19,043 bases of DNA from CAZPRQ01 sp964589415 (GCA_964589415.1 CAZPRQ010000025.1:1-19043), one strand, 5' to 3'; positions 13,969 through 19,043 are shown, numbered from the stretch's first letter. A program made the numbers and translations. Notes: a model not told the origin generated them from the letters alone.

Positions 13969-15291
13969 TTAAAATTGGTAATTTTTGCCAATATTTATTA
14001 TACCCTTTTCAGCCATTTCTTTCAAATCCTGTATGACAAGTTCAGCGAGGGGTTTGCGAAACTCATGTATGGTCTGCATAAGCTTATTTGGCTCCACCCA
14101 TTGGAATGATTCAAATTCCACAACCTCGTGGTTCGTTAAATTTATTTCCGCGTCATTCCCCATAAAGCTAAAGTATGCAATGTTTTGGCGTTGCCCCCGA
14201 AAATCATGACTAAAACCAGGTAACCAAGAATACGTATTGGTTTTGTCAGACAAATACATAAAACGCAAAGACTTAAGTCCGGTTTCTTCCCAAATTTCAC
14301 GCTCCGCAGCTTTGGCTATATCTTCGCCTTCCTCGAGGCCGCCTTGCGGGAACATCCAATGGTTGTTGTTCCGATCAAAGTCGTCGGGCTTTCGTTTGCC
14401 TAAGAATATTTTTCCCTCTGGATTTAAAACTATACAAGCTACATTTTTTCGATACGGCAGCGTGGTGTTTACTTTGTAACGAATGAGCCAATAGCATAGG
14501 CCAAACGTCGCATTCATTATTCTGTGTATGCGTTGTGGTTGGGTTATAAGTCTCCATAACCATTCAAGGCCGTTGTTTCTTATAAAAGCAGGTGGCGATT
14601 TTTTTTCGCCAGCTAGGTAGTCAAATGTGCCGCCTAAACCAACATATAATTTGGCTGGCAGGTGGTCTTTATGTGACAGAATCCAGTTTTCTTGTTTTAG
14701 GGGGCCATAAGCGGCTAACAGCATATCCGGGTTGGCTGTCTGAATATCGGTGAGCAAGGTAGTGTCGCCAGGGTTTTTATTGCTGTACTGGATTTGCAAG
14801 TCTGGGTATTTTTGTTTTAACTTTTCAGCAACGAGTTTAGGTGTGTCACCAAAACCGCCGGCTAAAAATATTTTTAAGTTATTGTCTGCGGCTAATTTGG
14901 CCAAATCCCAAATAAGTTCTGAGCCGCTGATTTTTTCTGGCAACACCTTTTTAATATTTTGTGGATGGAAGAGTATTTCTAGTAAAGAACTTGCCATTTG
15001 AAAAGCTGCTTGGATATGCTTTTGCCAGTAGCCGCCCTCTTTGATAGGGATTTGCAAATAACGTTTAGCCAGGAACATACCTATACCATCGGCTACCGAA
15101 ATATCTGCTTTGTTCAAGAGGTTTTGGATTTCGGGGCTTTTCAAGGCATAAAAAATAAACTCGGAGTATAAAGTGGTAATCCAAGTTTTTTGGCCTTCGC
15201 GCACGCGCTCTCGAATAGTCGCAAGAAGGTCAGGCTTTGTTATGTTGGTTATAAACAAATTTGCGACAGGGATTTTTTCAAAATTCGTCAT
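13969..15291 (-). CDS. WecG/TagA/CpsF glycosyltransferase fused to an RppH-like Nudix hydrolase
   Basis: 440 residues in one uninterrupted frame. The N-terminal domain (about 1-255) is a GT26-type transferase, a family that moves a ManNAc-type sugar onto a lipid-linked acceptor. Its motifs are SVADGIGM with Asp68, FLAGGFGDTP (142-151), AYGPLKQENW (194-203), GLGGTFDYLAG (218-228) and NGLEWLWRL. After a linker, residues about 280-435 form a Nudix domain with a perfect Nudix box, Gly317-x5-Glu323-x7-Arg331-Glu-Ile-x-Glu335-Glu-x-Gly-Leu339. HWMFPQGG just before it resembles RppH (RNA 5'-pyrophosphohydrolase) and Ap4A hydrolases. The joining of these domains is unusual. The ATG lies 6 bp after a TATACT box. 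Confidence 0.88.
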   Translation of the reverse strand: MTNFEKIPVANLFITNITKPDLLATIRERVREGQKTWITTLYSEFIFYALKSPEIQNLLNKADISVADGIGMFLAKRYLQIPIKEGGYWQKHIQAAFQMASSLLEILFHPQNIKKVLPEKISGSELIWDLAKLAADNNLKIFLAGGFGDTPKLVAEKLKQKYPDLQIQYSNKNPGDTTLLTDIQTANPDMLLAAYGPLKQENWILSHKDHLPAKLYVGLGGTFDYLAGEKKSPPAFIRNNGLEWLWRLITQPQRIHRIMNATFGLCYWLIRYKVNTTLPYRKNVACIVLNPEGKIFLGKRKPDDFDRNNNHWMFPQGGLEEGEDIAKAAEREIWEETGLKSLRFMYLSDKTNTYSWLPGFSHDFRGQRQNIAYFSFMGNDAEINLTNHEVVEFESFQWVEPNKLMQTIHEFRKPLAELVIQDLKEMAEKGIINIGKNYQF

Positions 15292-15297
15292 ACAACA

Positions 15298-15303
15298 AGT
15301 ATA
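15298..15303 (-). promoter_or_regulatory. -10 box of the glycosyltransferase/Nudix gene
   Basis: TATACT on the minus strand puts transcription start on the A of the ATG at 15291, so the message is probably leaderless. A weak TTTATT lies 17 bp upstream. It is divergent from the strong plus-strand promoter at 15314. Confidence 0.45.
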
Positions 15304-15313
15304 CCTAATAACC

Positions 15314-15343
15314 TTGACAAAATAAAGGGTTTTAGGGTAAAAT
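15314..15343 (+). promoter_or_regulatory. Strong sigma-70 promoter for the 15384 gene
   Basis: A consensus TTGACA (15314-15319), 18-bp spacer, TAAAAT (15338-15343). Start expected near 15350. Confidence 0.7.
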
Positions 15344-15375
15344 AAAGTTTTGTAAAATCAAAAAGAAGGGAAAAT

Positions 15376-15387
15376 ATGATTGCATGA
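15376..15387 (+). promoter_or_regulatory. Three-codon upstream ORF overlapping the 15384 start
   Basis: ATG ATT GCA TGA: the TGA (15385-15387) overlaps the main ATG (15384-15386) as ATGA. The Shine-Dalgarno-like GAAGGG is 5 nt from this ATG but 13 nt from the main one. The main gene could therefore be translated by termination-reinitiation. Confidence 0.35.
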
Positions 15388-15869
15388 TTATCAGTGATTA
15401 TGTTCGTGAATTGTTGATGTGGTTGCTGTTAAATCCACGGGCTTCTCTGGAAGAAGTAATCCAGAAAGCTGCTGGTATTGAGCTTAGTGAAGAAGACTTG
15501 GAAACGGTCATGAGGCTGGCCTCATTTGAGTCGAGGGTTGACCCCCTTATTCTTGGCTATAACACTCGTGTGCGTTTTGAATTTAACACCCAAGTTGAGG
15601 TTAAACATTCGGAGCAGTCAGTTGAGCCTGAGGTTGAGCATGTTAGATCACATCCGTCGGATTTAGCCTTGAAGGTGTACAAGGATTTTTTCCAAGAATT
15701 CGGGGAGGACTCGGTTATTCACCCGCTCTATGCCACTTACGGCGTTAGTCGCGATGCTTGCTTTGAAGTTTTAGCGAAAGGTCACGCAGAGACCGCGCTC
15801 ATGCGTTCTTATCTTCAAGCCCACCTCAACGTGAAAAATTTAGGCGTGGCAGAACTGCTGCGATTGTAG
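15384..15869 (+). CDS. Hypothetical acidic protein (161 aa)
   Basis: I do not recognise this protein. It is soluble and rich in Glu, with a helical N-terminus (MIISDYVRELLMWLLLNP), a second acidic helix region, a beta-like alternating stretch at about 59-75 (YNTRVRFEFNTQVEVKH), and a helical C-terminal half (about 90-161). No cysteine or metal motif stands out. It has its own consensus promoter and terminator, so it is a monocistronic unit that is probably well expressed. The start is odd: GAAGGG (15365-15370) is correctly spaced for an ATG at 15376, which encodes only Met-Ile-Ala-stop, and that stop overlaps this gene's ATG. Confidence 0.75.
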   Translation: MIISDYVRELLMWLLLNPRASLEEVIQKAAGIELSEEDLETVMRLASFESRVDPLILGYNTRVRFEFNTQVEVKHSEQSVEPEVEHVRSHPSDLALKVYKDFFQEFGEDSVIHPLYATYGVSRDACFEVLAKGHAETALMRSYLQAHLNVKNLGVAELLRL

Positions 15870-15888
15870 CTGGATTCTGTTTTTGGCC

Positions 15889-15915
15889 CCCGGTTTGTCA
15901 CGACCGGGCTTTTTT
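15889..15915 (+). terminator. Terminator of the 15384 gene
   Basis: CCCGGT, 8-nt loop, ACCGGG, then C and six T, 20 bp after the stop codon. Confidence 0.82.
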
Positions 15916-15935
15916 ATTTTTATGTAAAAATACTG

Positions 15936-15941
15936 TATACT
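15936..15941 (+). promoter_or_regulatory. -10 box giving a leaderless start at 15948
   Basis: TATACT is followed by six bases and then the ATG, so the expected transcription start coincides with the start codon. No clear -35; the upstream DNA is A/T-rich. Confidence 0.4.
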
Positions 15942-15947
15942 ATAGTC

Positions 15948-16250
15948 ATGGATTCTTTTGGTGACATTGCTAAAATTTCGTCCAAACTTAAAGAAAAACC
16001 CAAAAAAGACGTGCATCTCCACTCCCCTGCTCACCTTTTGGCCGATGAGCTGACAAGGCAGTTAAATGACAAGCGACACTTTGGGTTTTATTTAAAAATG
16101 GCTACGCTTTATGATCATGCCTGGCTGCGCAAGTTGTGTGGCGAGGTTTTGGAAGGTAAAGGGGTAAAAACCCCGGGTCGGTTGTTCGCGTATTTAATTA
16201 AGAAATCCAGAATTCAAAGCTCAAAGGACAACTTAAATCCGAAGGTGTAA
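15948..16250 (+). CDS. Small conserved-looking hypothetical protein (100 aa)
   Basis: Basic, mostly helical, soluble. The N-terminus is Lys-rich (SSKLKEKPKKDVHLHSPAH). The central part, HFGFYLKMATLYDHAWLRKL, then GEVLEGKGVKTPGRLFAYLI, looks like a compact helical domain and resembles, from memory, a small hypothetical protein common in CPR genomes. No function can be given. A stem AAGGTGT/ACACCTT (16242-16248 with 16285-16291) overlaps its stop codon and may end the message. It precedes def in the same direction by 72 bp. Confidence 0.75.
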   Translation: MDSFGDIAKISSKLKEKPKKDVHLHSPAHLLADELTRQLNDKRHFGFYLKMATLYDHAWLRKLCGEVLEGKGVKTPGRLFAYLIKKSRIQSSKDNLNPKV

Positions 16251-16322
16251 AAACATTTTAACATACTATCATATTATCATTTTAACACCTTAGAATTTTG
16301 AGTTTTTTTGCTATTTTGATTT

Positions 16323-16805
16323 ATGACGCTTCCCATCCTAATTTATCCCAATAAAATCCTTAGAGAGCCGGCCGAGCCGGTTAAGTTTCCTTTGAGTAAG
16401 GAGATAAAGAAATTAACCAAGGACATGATAGATACTGTGCAAAACGCCGATGGCATAGGTCTGGCCGCTCCTCAGGTGGGAAAATCTTTACGTGTGGTAG
16501 TAATTAACCTAGAAAAAAGCGGCGGACCGCGTATAGTTTTATACAATCCCAAAATAATTTCCAAGAGCTTTAAGAAAGTAGAGATAGAAGAAGGCTGCCT
16601 CTCCTTGCCCGGCATTTTTGGTCTGGTTAAAAGACCAAAAAAAGTAACTATTGTGGCTCAAAATGCCAATGGCGAAAGCATAAAGTTTTCCGATGACGGT
16701 TGGGTAGCAAGGGTTGCTCAGCATGAAATAGATCATTTAGACGGTAAATTAATTATAGATTTAATAAAAAAATATACCAAGGGTGAAGAGCATGTTAAAC
16801 CGTAA
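16323..16805 (+). CDS. def: Peptide deformylase
   Basis: Metalloenzyme that removes the formyl group from the N-terminal Met of new proteins. It has 160 residues with all three signature motifs: GIGLAAPQVG (44-53, Gln51), EGCLSLPGI (90-98, metal ligand Cys92) and QHEIDHLDG (133-141, His134, Glu135, His138). The length is normal. An extended -10-like TGCTATTTT (16309-16317) ends 5 bp before the ATG, again suggesting a leaderless start. Its functional partner fmt lies downstream in the same direction, but about 2 kb of accessory DNA separates them. Confidence 0.96.
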   Translation: MTLPILIYPNKILREPAEPVKFPLSKEIKKLTKDMIDTVQNADGIGLAAPQVGKSLRVVVINLEKSGGPRIVLYNPKIISKSFKKVEIEEGCLSLPGIFGLVKRPKKVTIVAQNANGESIKFSDDGWVARVAQHEIDHLDGKLIIDLIKKYTKGEEHVKP

Positions 16806-16807
16806 AT

Positions 16808-16832
16808 ACACAGATAGGCGCAGATGACTGCG
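16808..16832 (+). repeat. CACAGAT/GCAGAT repeat, copy 1
   Basis: ACACAGATAGGCGCAGATGA then CTGCG, three bases after the def stop. It is a degenerate form of the repeat that borders the GxxExxY gene. The rest of the gap to 16905 contains GCCTGCCCGCGGTAGGTAGG, a GC-rich stretch with a possible ribosome binding site. Confidence 0.5.
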
Positions 16833-16905
16833 ATATAAAGGCGTTTACGTGTGTAATGTGCATTTATTCGCGCCTGCCCGCGGTAGGTAGGTATTCGTGA
16901 GATAT

Positions 16906-17442
16906 ATGAAGTTTATAAAAAATATTTTATTTTTTGAAATAAGTACAACCGGTCCAGATGTGGATAAGGACAATGTTATCCAAATTTCGGCCGTTTTGCT
17001 TGATAAGGATAATTTGCTCGAACGCGCAAATTATAATACATTTATCCGTGTTAGTTATTTGGACAGTATGATTAACGAGCACGCGAAATTGCTTAATACG
17101 GATTATGAAACTTTGCGTAGAAGCCCAAAAATTTACGAAGCGGTAAAAAATTTCAGGGAAAAATTCGGCAACGATTTATTACTTGCGACCCATACGTTGG
17201 CTAATTTGCTGTTTTTAAAGAACGCGTTTCGCAAGGCAGTTGTAAAATATGATTACGACGCGCATGTCATTGAACTTTGGACCTTGGGTTATATTTATAC
17301 TTTGAATTACGGTTTGAAAAAAATGCCGACTTTTAATACCTTTCTGGATCATTTCCGCTTAAAAATGAAGAACCCGGTAGATGCCTTGGAACGCGTACGC
17401 TTGGAGGCGGAAATTTTTAGGAAAATTATTAAAGAAGTATGA
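16906..17442 (+). CDS. Catalytically dead DnaQ-like (DEDDh) exonuclease paralogue
   Basis: 178 residues, homologous along its whole length to the intact exonuclease at 17885-18451 (shared words IQI, LLDK, LEAE or IEAE near the end). Every catalytic position is changed. The first motif D-x-E is E11-I-S13 (FFEISTTGPD versus LIDLEATGLD), the second Asp is Asn100 (ANLLFL versus LDMDFL), and the HDALED motif is VDALER (158-163), losing His and Asp. The fold and TG turn are kept, so it may be a structural or regulatory partner rather than a relic; the frame is intact. The ATG at 16906 aligns with the paralogue start; a GTG at 16897 is possible and better spaced from GGTAGG. Its TGA overlaps the next ATG. 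Confidence 0.8.
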   Translation: MKFIKNILFFEISTTGPDVDKDNVIQISAVLLDKDNLLERANYNTFIRVSYLDSMINEHAKLLNTDYETLRRSPKIYEAVKNFREKFGNDLLLATHTLANLLFLKNAFRKAVVKYDYDAHVIELWTLGYIYTLNYGLKKMPTFNTFLDHFRLKMKNPVDALERVRLEAEIFRKIIKEV

Positions 17443-17855
17443 CCACAGATACGCAGATAAAAAAACAGAACTTCGCAGATTATCTGCACAAAGATTTGAC
17501 TGAGAAGCTTATAGGTGCTGCTTTTAAGATTTATAATCACTTAGGATATGGTTTTCGGGAGAAAGAATATCAGAGGGCATATTCCTCAGAACTGGAAAAA
17601 TTACTCCTTAAGTATAAAAAAGAATTATATTGTTATTTAAAATATAATGACAAAGTAATTTCCAAATTTTTTATTGACTTCTTAGTAGAAGAAAAGGTTG
17701 TTGTTGAGCTAAAAGTCGCACAAGATTTTTACAAGAAGCATTTTGAACAAGTAATGACCTATTTAAAAAACAATAAACTCGAAGTGGGGTTGCTTATAAT
17801 TTTTACCTCACAACGGGTGTTGGTTAAGAGAATTATTAATCAGAAATCTGCCTAA
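17439..17855 (+). CDS. GxxExxY family protein (PDDEXK_3-like)
   Basis: 138 residues. GFREKEYQRAY (about 39-49) is the name-giving GxxExxY motif, in the usual context LTEKLIGAAFKIYNHLG. FFIDFLVEEKVVVELKVA (about 72-89) has the Asp and E-x-K pattern of PD-(D/E)xK nucleases, followed by QVMTYLKNNKLEVGLLI. Nuclease activity is inferred; the family has no settled function to my knowledge. The ATG overlaps the stop of the upstream gene (ATGA). The first codons (MTTDTQI) are encoded by a repeat whose inverted copy lies just after the stop, so the gene looks like the cargo of a small mobile or dispersed element. Confidence 0.88.
   Translation: MTTDTQIKKQNFADYLHKDLTEKLIGAAFKIYNHLGYGFREKEYQRAYSSELEKLLLKYKKELYCYLKYNDKVISKFFIDFLVEEKVVVELKVAQDFYKKHFEQVMTYLKNNKLEVGLLIIFTSQRVLVKRIINQKSA
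17441..17460 (+). repeat. CACAGAT/CGCAGAT repeat, copy 2 (left end)
   Basis: ACCACAGATACGCAGATAA overlaps the start of the GxxExxY gene and encodes its residues 2-7. Confidence 0.6.
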
Positions 17856-17863
17856 TCTTGCAG

Positions 17864-17883
17864 TTATCTGCGTATCCGCGGTG
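17864..17883 (-). repeat. CACAGAT/CGCAGAT repeat, copy 3 (right end, inverted)
   Basis: TTATCTGCGTATCCGCGGTG lies between the GxxExxY stop (17855) and the exonuclease ATG (17885), inverted relative to copy 2. Confidence 0.6.
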
Positions 17884-17884
17884 T

Positions 17885-18451
17885 ATGGATTTTAAAAAAG
17901 ACTTATTGCTTATAGATTTAGAGGCTACGGGCCTGGATGCCTCGAGACACGAGATTATTCAAATTGCTGCAATCCTTCTCGATAAAAAAACCTTAAAAGA
18001 AAAAGAGGTTTTTTCCTCGTATATTAAACCGTTAGAGTGGGTGAACCGGGATTTGGAGGCTATGAAAGTAAATGGTATTGCCCCCTCACAATTAAAGGAC
18101 GCGCCGGATTTAAAAAAAGTTTTAGGTGATTTTAACAGATTGTTTAATCCAAAAACGGTTATCCTTTCATATTACGGCGGACCTTTGGATATGGATTTTT
18201 TGCGCGCGGCTTACAAAAAAGCCGGAATAAAGTGGCAGTTTGATTATCATTATTTAAATTTGTGGGGTGTGTTTTATAGCTTTCTGGGAGCAAAAAATTT
18301 GCTAACCAACAAAAAAAAATTTGCCGGATTCAGCTTGGAAGATTTAATGAAACGGTTTAAAATTAAATCCAAAAATCGCCACGACGCTTTGGAAGATTGC
18401 CGAATTGAGGCGGAGGTTTTGAGGAAAGCATTGTCCACAGATCGCAGATAG
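17885..18451 (+). CDS. DnaQ-like 3'-5' exonuclease (DEDDh), intact
   Basis: 188 residues. All DEDDh residues are visible: Asp11 and Glu13 in LIDLEATGLD, Asp102 in LDMDFL, His166 and Asp171 in RHDALED. It should be a metal-dependent 3'-5' exonuclease on DNA or RNA, of the epsilon/RNase T/oligoribonuclease superfamily; the specific role is not readable. It is a stand-alone domain without a UvrC-like or polymerase fusion. I chose the ATG at 17885 because MDFKKDLLLID aligns with the paralogue; an upstream TTG frame would read through repeat DNA. Its last codons (STDRR-stop) are formed by a fourth copy of the repeat, suggesting the natural C-terminus was altered by it. Confidence 0.85.
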   Translation: MDFKKDLLLIDLEATGLDASRHEIIQIAAILLDKKTLKEKEVFSSYIKPLEWVNRDLEAMKVNGIAPSQLKDAPDLKKVLGDFNRLFNPKTVILSYYGGPLDMDFLRAAYKKAGIKWQFDYHYLNLWGVFYSFLGAKNLLTNKKKFAGFSLEDLMKRFKIKSKNRHDALEDCRIEAEVLRKALSTDRR

Positions 18452-18460
18452 CACGGATAC
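18435..18460 (+). repeat. CACAGAT/CGCAGAT repeat, copy 4
   Basis: CCACAGATCGCAGATA then GCACGGATAC, covering the stop codon of the exonuclease gene. Compared with copy 2 it lacks the AC between the two GAT/CGC words. Confidence 0.5.
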
Positions 18461-18480
18461 ATTGATTCCAGAAATGACGA

Positions 18481-18519
18481 ACCGGCGGAACGAAGCTCTG
18501 GTGAGCTTGCGCCGCCGGT
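18481..18519. repeat. GC-rich two-level hairpin
   Basis: The outer arms ACCGGCGG/CCGCCGGT (18481-18488 and 18512-18519) enclose inner arms AAGCTC/GAGCTT (18493-18498 and 18503-18508) with a 4-nt loop. There is no T tract on either side. It lies just past the stop of the minus-strand 48-aa gene. It may be a dispersed palindrome or a processing or termination structure. Confidence 0.6.
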
Positions 18520-18524
18520 GAAGA

Positions 18525-18671
18525 TCAGCATCTTAGGAAAGAACTGATCCAGTCCGAGGTGATTAACCCGATGTAAACTATCCAAAGGGGCGATGTTAGA
18601 GCCGCCATCGACAATCCAGTGAATAGCAGATCGTTTTTTGTCCAGTGCCGGTCTTGGTTATGCTGGTCCAT
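18525..18671 (-). CDS. Small membrane protein (48 aa) with a consensus Shine-Dalgarno
   Basis: An ATG at 18671 opens 48 codons to a TGA at 18527-18525. AAGGAGG (18682-18676, minus strand) lies 4 nt before it, the only consensus Shine-Dalgarno I found in this window. The peptide has a polar head (MDQHNQDRHWTKND) and one hydrophobic segment, about residues 15-38 (LLFTGLSMAALTSPLWIVYI then GLIT), and it ends WISSFLRC. The local GC content is higher than in the flanking DNA, and the use of a Shine-Dalgarno is unlike the neighbours, so it may be recently acquired. It is antisense-oriented between the exonuclease and fmt. I recognise no family; toxin-like and small phage membrane peptides share this layout, but that is speculation. 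Confidence 0.55.
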   Translation of the reverse strand: MDQHNQDRHWTKNDLLFTGLSMAALTSPLWIVYIGLITSDWISSFLRC

Positions 18672-18733
18672 GCAGCCTCCTTAATTCGAATAGTGTCATA
18701 AAAATTTTATATTGTAAAATTATTTTAAACCGG

Positions 18734-18754
18734 ATCCTGAAACAAATTCAGGAT
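18734..18754. repeat. Dispersed palindrome (CHPEFVSGS-type) in the fmt leader
   Basis: ATCCTGAA, loop ACAAA, TTCAGGAT: a perfect 8-bp stem in the context CCGG...GACA. Translated on the minus strand it yields the peptide CHPEFVSGS, which I know as a recurrent spurious product of a palindromic repeat found in many bacterial genomes. It lies 14 bp before the fmt ATG. Confidence 0.6.
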
Positions 18755-18768
18755 GACAAGAAAAAGAT

Positions 18769-19043
18769 ATGAAAATAGTATTCTTTGGCACATCTAATGT
18801 GGCGCTTCCAATACTAGAGGCTTTATCTAGGCAGTATGAAATAGTTGCAGTTGTGACTATGCCTGATGCGCCTGCTGGAAGAAGCCAGGCATTAACTGAA
18901 AGCCCGGTTTCGGTTTTGGCTAACGAAATGAAGGTAAAATTGCTAAAGCCGCAAACAGTTAAAGGCAATGACGTATTTAGGTTGGAACTGCAGAATTTGG
19001 ACGCGGAAATATTTGTGGTTGTCTCTTACGGCAAAATATTGCC
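18769..19043 (+). CDS. fmt: Methionyl-tRNA formyltransferase, N-terminal part (cut by window edge)
   Basis: Formylates initiator Met-tRNA using 10-formyl-tetrahydrofolate. The first 91 codons are present and open to the edge. MKIVFFGTSNVALPILEAL is the typical start, followed by VTMPDAPAGRS (the TxPDxPxGR motif), SPVSVLANE and VVVSYGKIL. The catalytic region with the SLLP motif lies beyond the window. It is the usual neighbour of def but is here displaced by the exonuclease/GxxExxY block. A TAAAAT (18715-18720) may be its -10. The leader carries a palindromic repeat. Confidence 0.92.
   Translation, partial: MKIVFFGTSNVALPILEALSRQYEIVAVVTMPDAPAGRSQALTESPVSVLANEMKVKLLKPQTVKGNDVFRLELQNLDAEIFVVVSYGKIL

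Larger units (their letters stand above)
17441..17883. mobile_element. Putative GxxExxY-carrying element with inverted repeat ends
   Basis: The ends GACCACAGATACGCAGATAA (17441-17460) and, inverted, CACCGCGGATACGCAGATAA (17883-17864) match at 17 of 20 positions, with the inner 13 identical. They enclose only the GxxExxY gene. No transposase is encoded and I could not identify target-site duplications, so any movement would need help in trans. Confidence 0.5.

Noticed and set aside
16808..18460. CRISPR array from the four CACAGAT repeats
   Set aside because: Copies are few, degenerate, in both orientations and separated by whole genes rather than uniform spacers.
18274..18585. Minus-strand frame of 103 codons over the end of the exonuclease gene
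   Set aside because: It is a shadow of the exonuclease gene and runs through the GC-rich hairpin; the 48-aa frame in another phase has a better start and topology.
18720..18968. Minus-strand frame of 82 codons overlapping fmt
   Set aside because: It is antisense to clear fmt coding sequence, and part of it is the spurious CHPEFVSGS repeat peptide.

Overview
The window looks like a chromosomal segment of a small-genome bacterium, most likely from the Candidate Phyla Radiation (Patescibacteria, Parcubacteria-like). The signs are: moderately AT-rich DNA, compact gene packing with frequent strand switches, almost no Shine-Dalgarno sequences, several starts directly behind a -10 box (probable leaderless mRNAs), a two-helix VirB2/T4SS-pilin-type membrane protein, and variant motifs in otherwise universal enzymes (CTP synthase, a Trm11-like methylase, a cysteine desulfurase). 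A normal RF2 is encoded and TGA is used as a stop, so this is not one of the UGA-recoding lineages. The taxonomic call is inference, since no rRNA gene is present.

Layout. 1-91 (-): start of an unknown membrane or exported protein. 223-3608 (+): prfB (RF2), ftsE, ftsX, then a promoter-hairpin-terminator leader and rplI (bL9). 3657-3827 (+): an unrecognised 56-aa membrane peptide. 4076-5767 (+): pyrG, which converges through a bidirectional terminator on rpmA (bL27) and a Trm11-like RNA methylase (-). 7728-9482 (+): a membrane-anchored small protein and a cysteine desulfurase, ending in a 17-bp-stem terminator. 9536-9851 is non-coding with two further hairpins. 9852-12274 (-): a two-gene envelope operon, made of an M23 coiled-coil murein hydrolase followed by a pilin-like protein fused to an M15-like peptidase domain. 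12397-15291 (-): gltX and a WecG/TagA glycosyltransferase fused to an RppH-like Nudix hydrolase. 15384-16250 (+): two hypothetical proteins with their own promoters. 16323-16805 (+): def. 18769-19043 (+): fmt, cut by the window edge.

The most unusual part is 16806-18768. It separates def from fmt, which are commonly neighbours. It holds two homologous DnaQ-like (DEDDh) proteins: the first has lost every catalytic residue and the second keeps them all. Between them sits a GxxExxY (PDDEXK_3-like) gene bounded by 20-bp inverted repeats. Four copies of a CACAGAT/CGCAGAT repeat are spread across the block, and an unlisted 48-aa membrane peptide lies on the minus strand with the only consensus Shine-Dalgarno in the window.

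Functional links: RF2, bL9, bL27, GluRS, peptide deformylase, formyltransferase and the RNA methylase serve translation. FtsEX and the M23 hydrolase are probably a division-associated murein-cutting pair (ABC transporter plus periplasmic effector, as with FtsEX-EnvC/PcsB), although they are not adjacent here. The pilin/M15 fusion and the WecG/Nudix fusion are unusual domain combinations.
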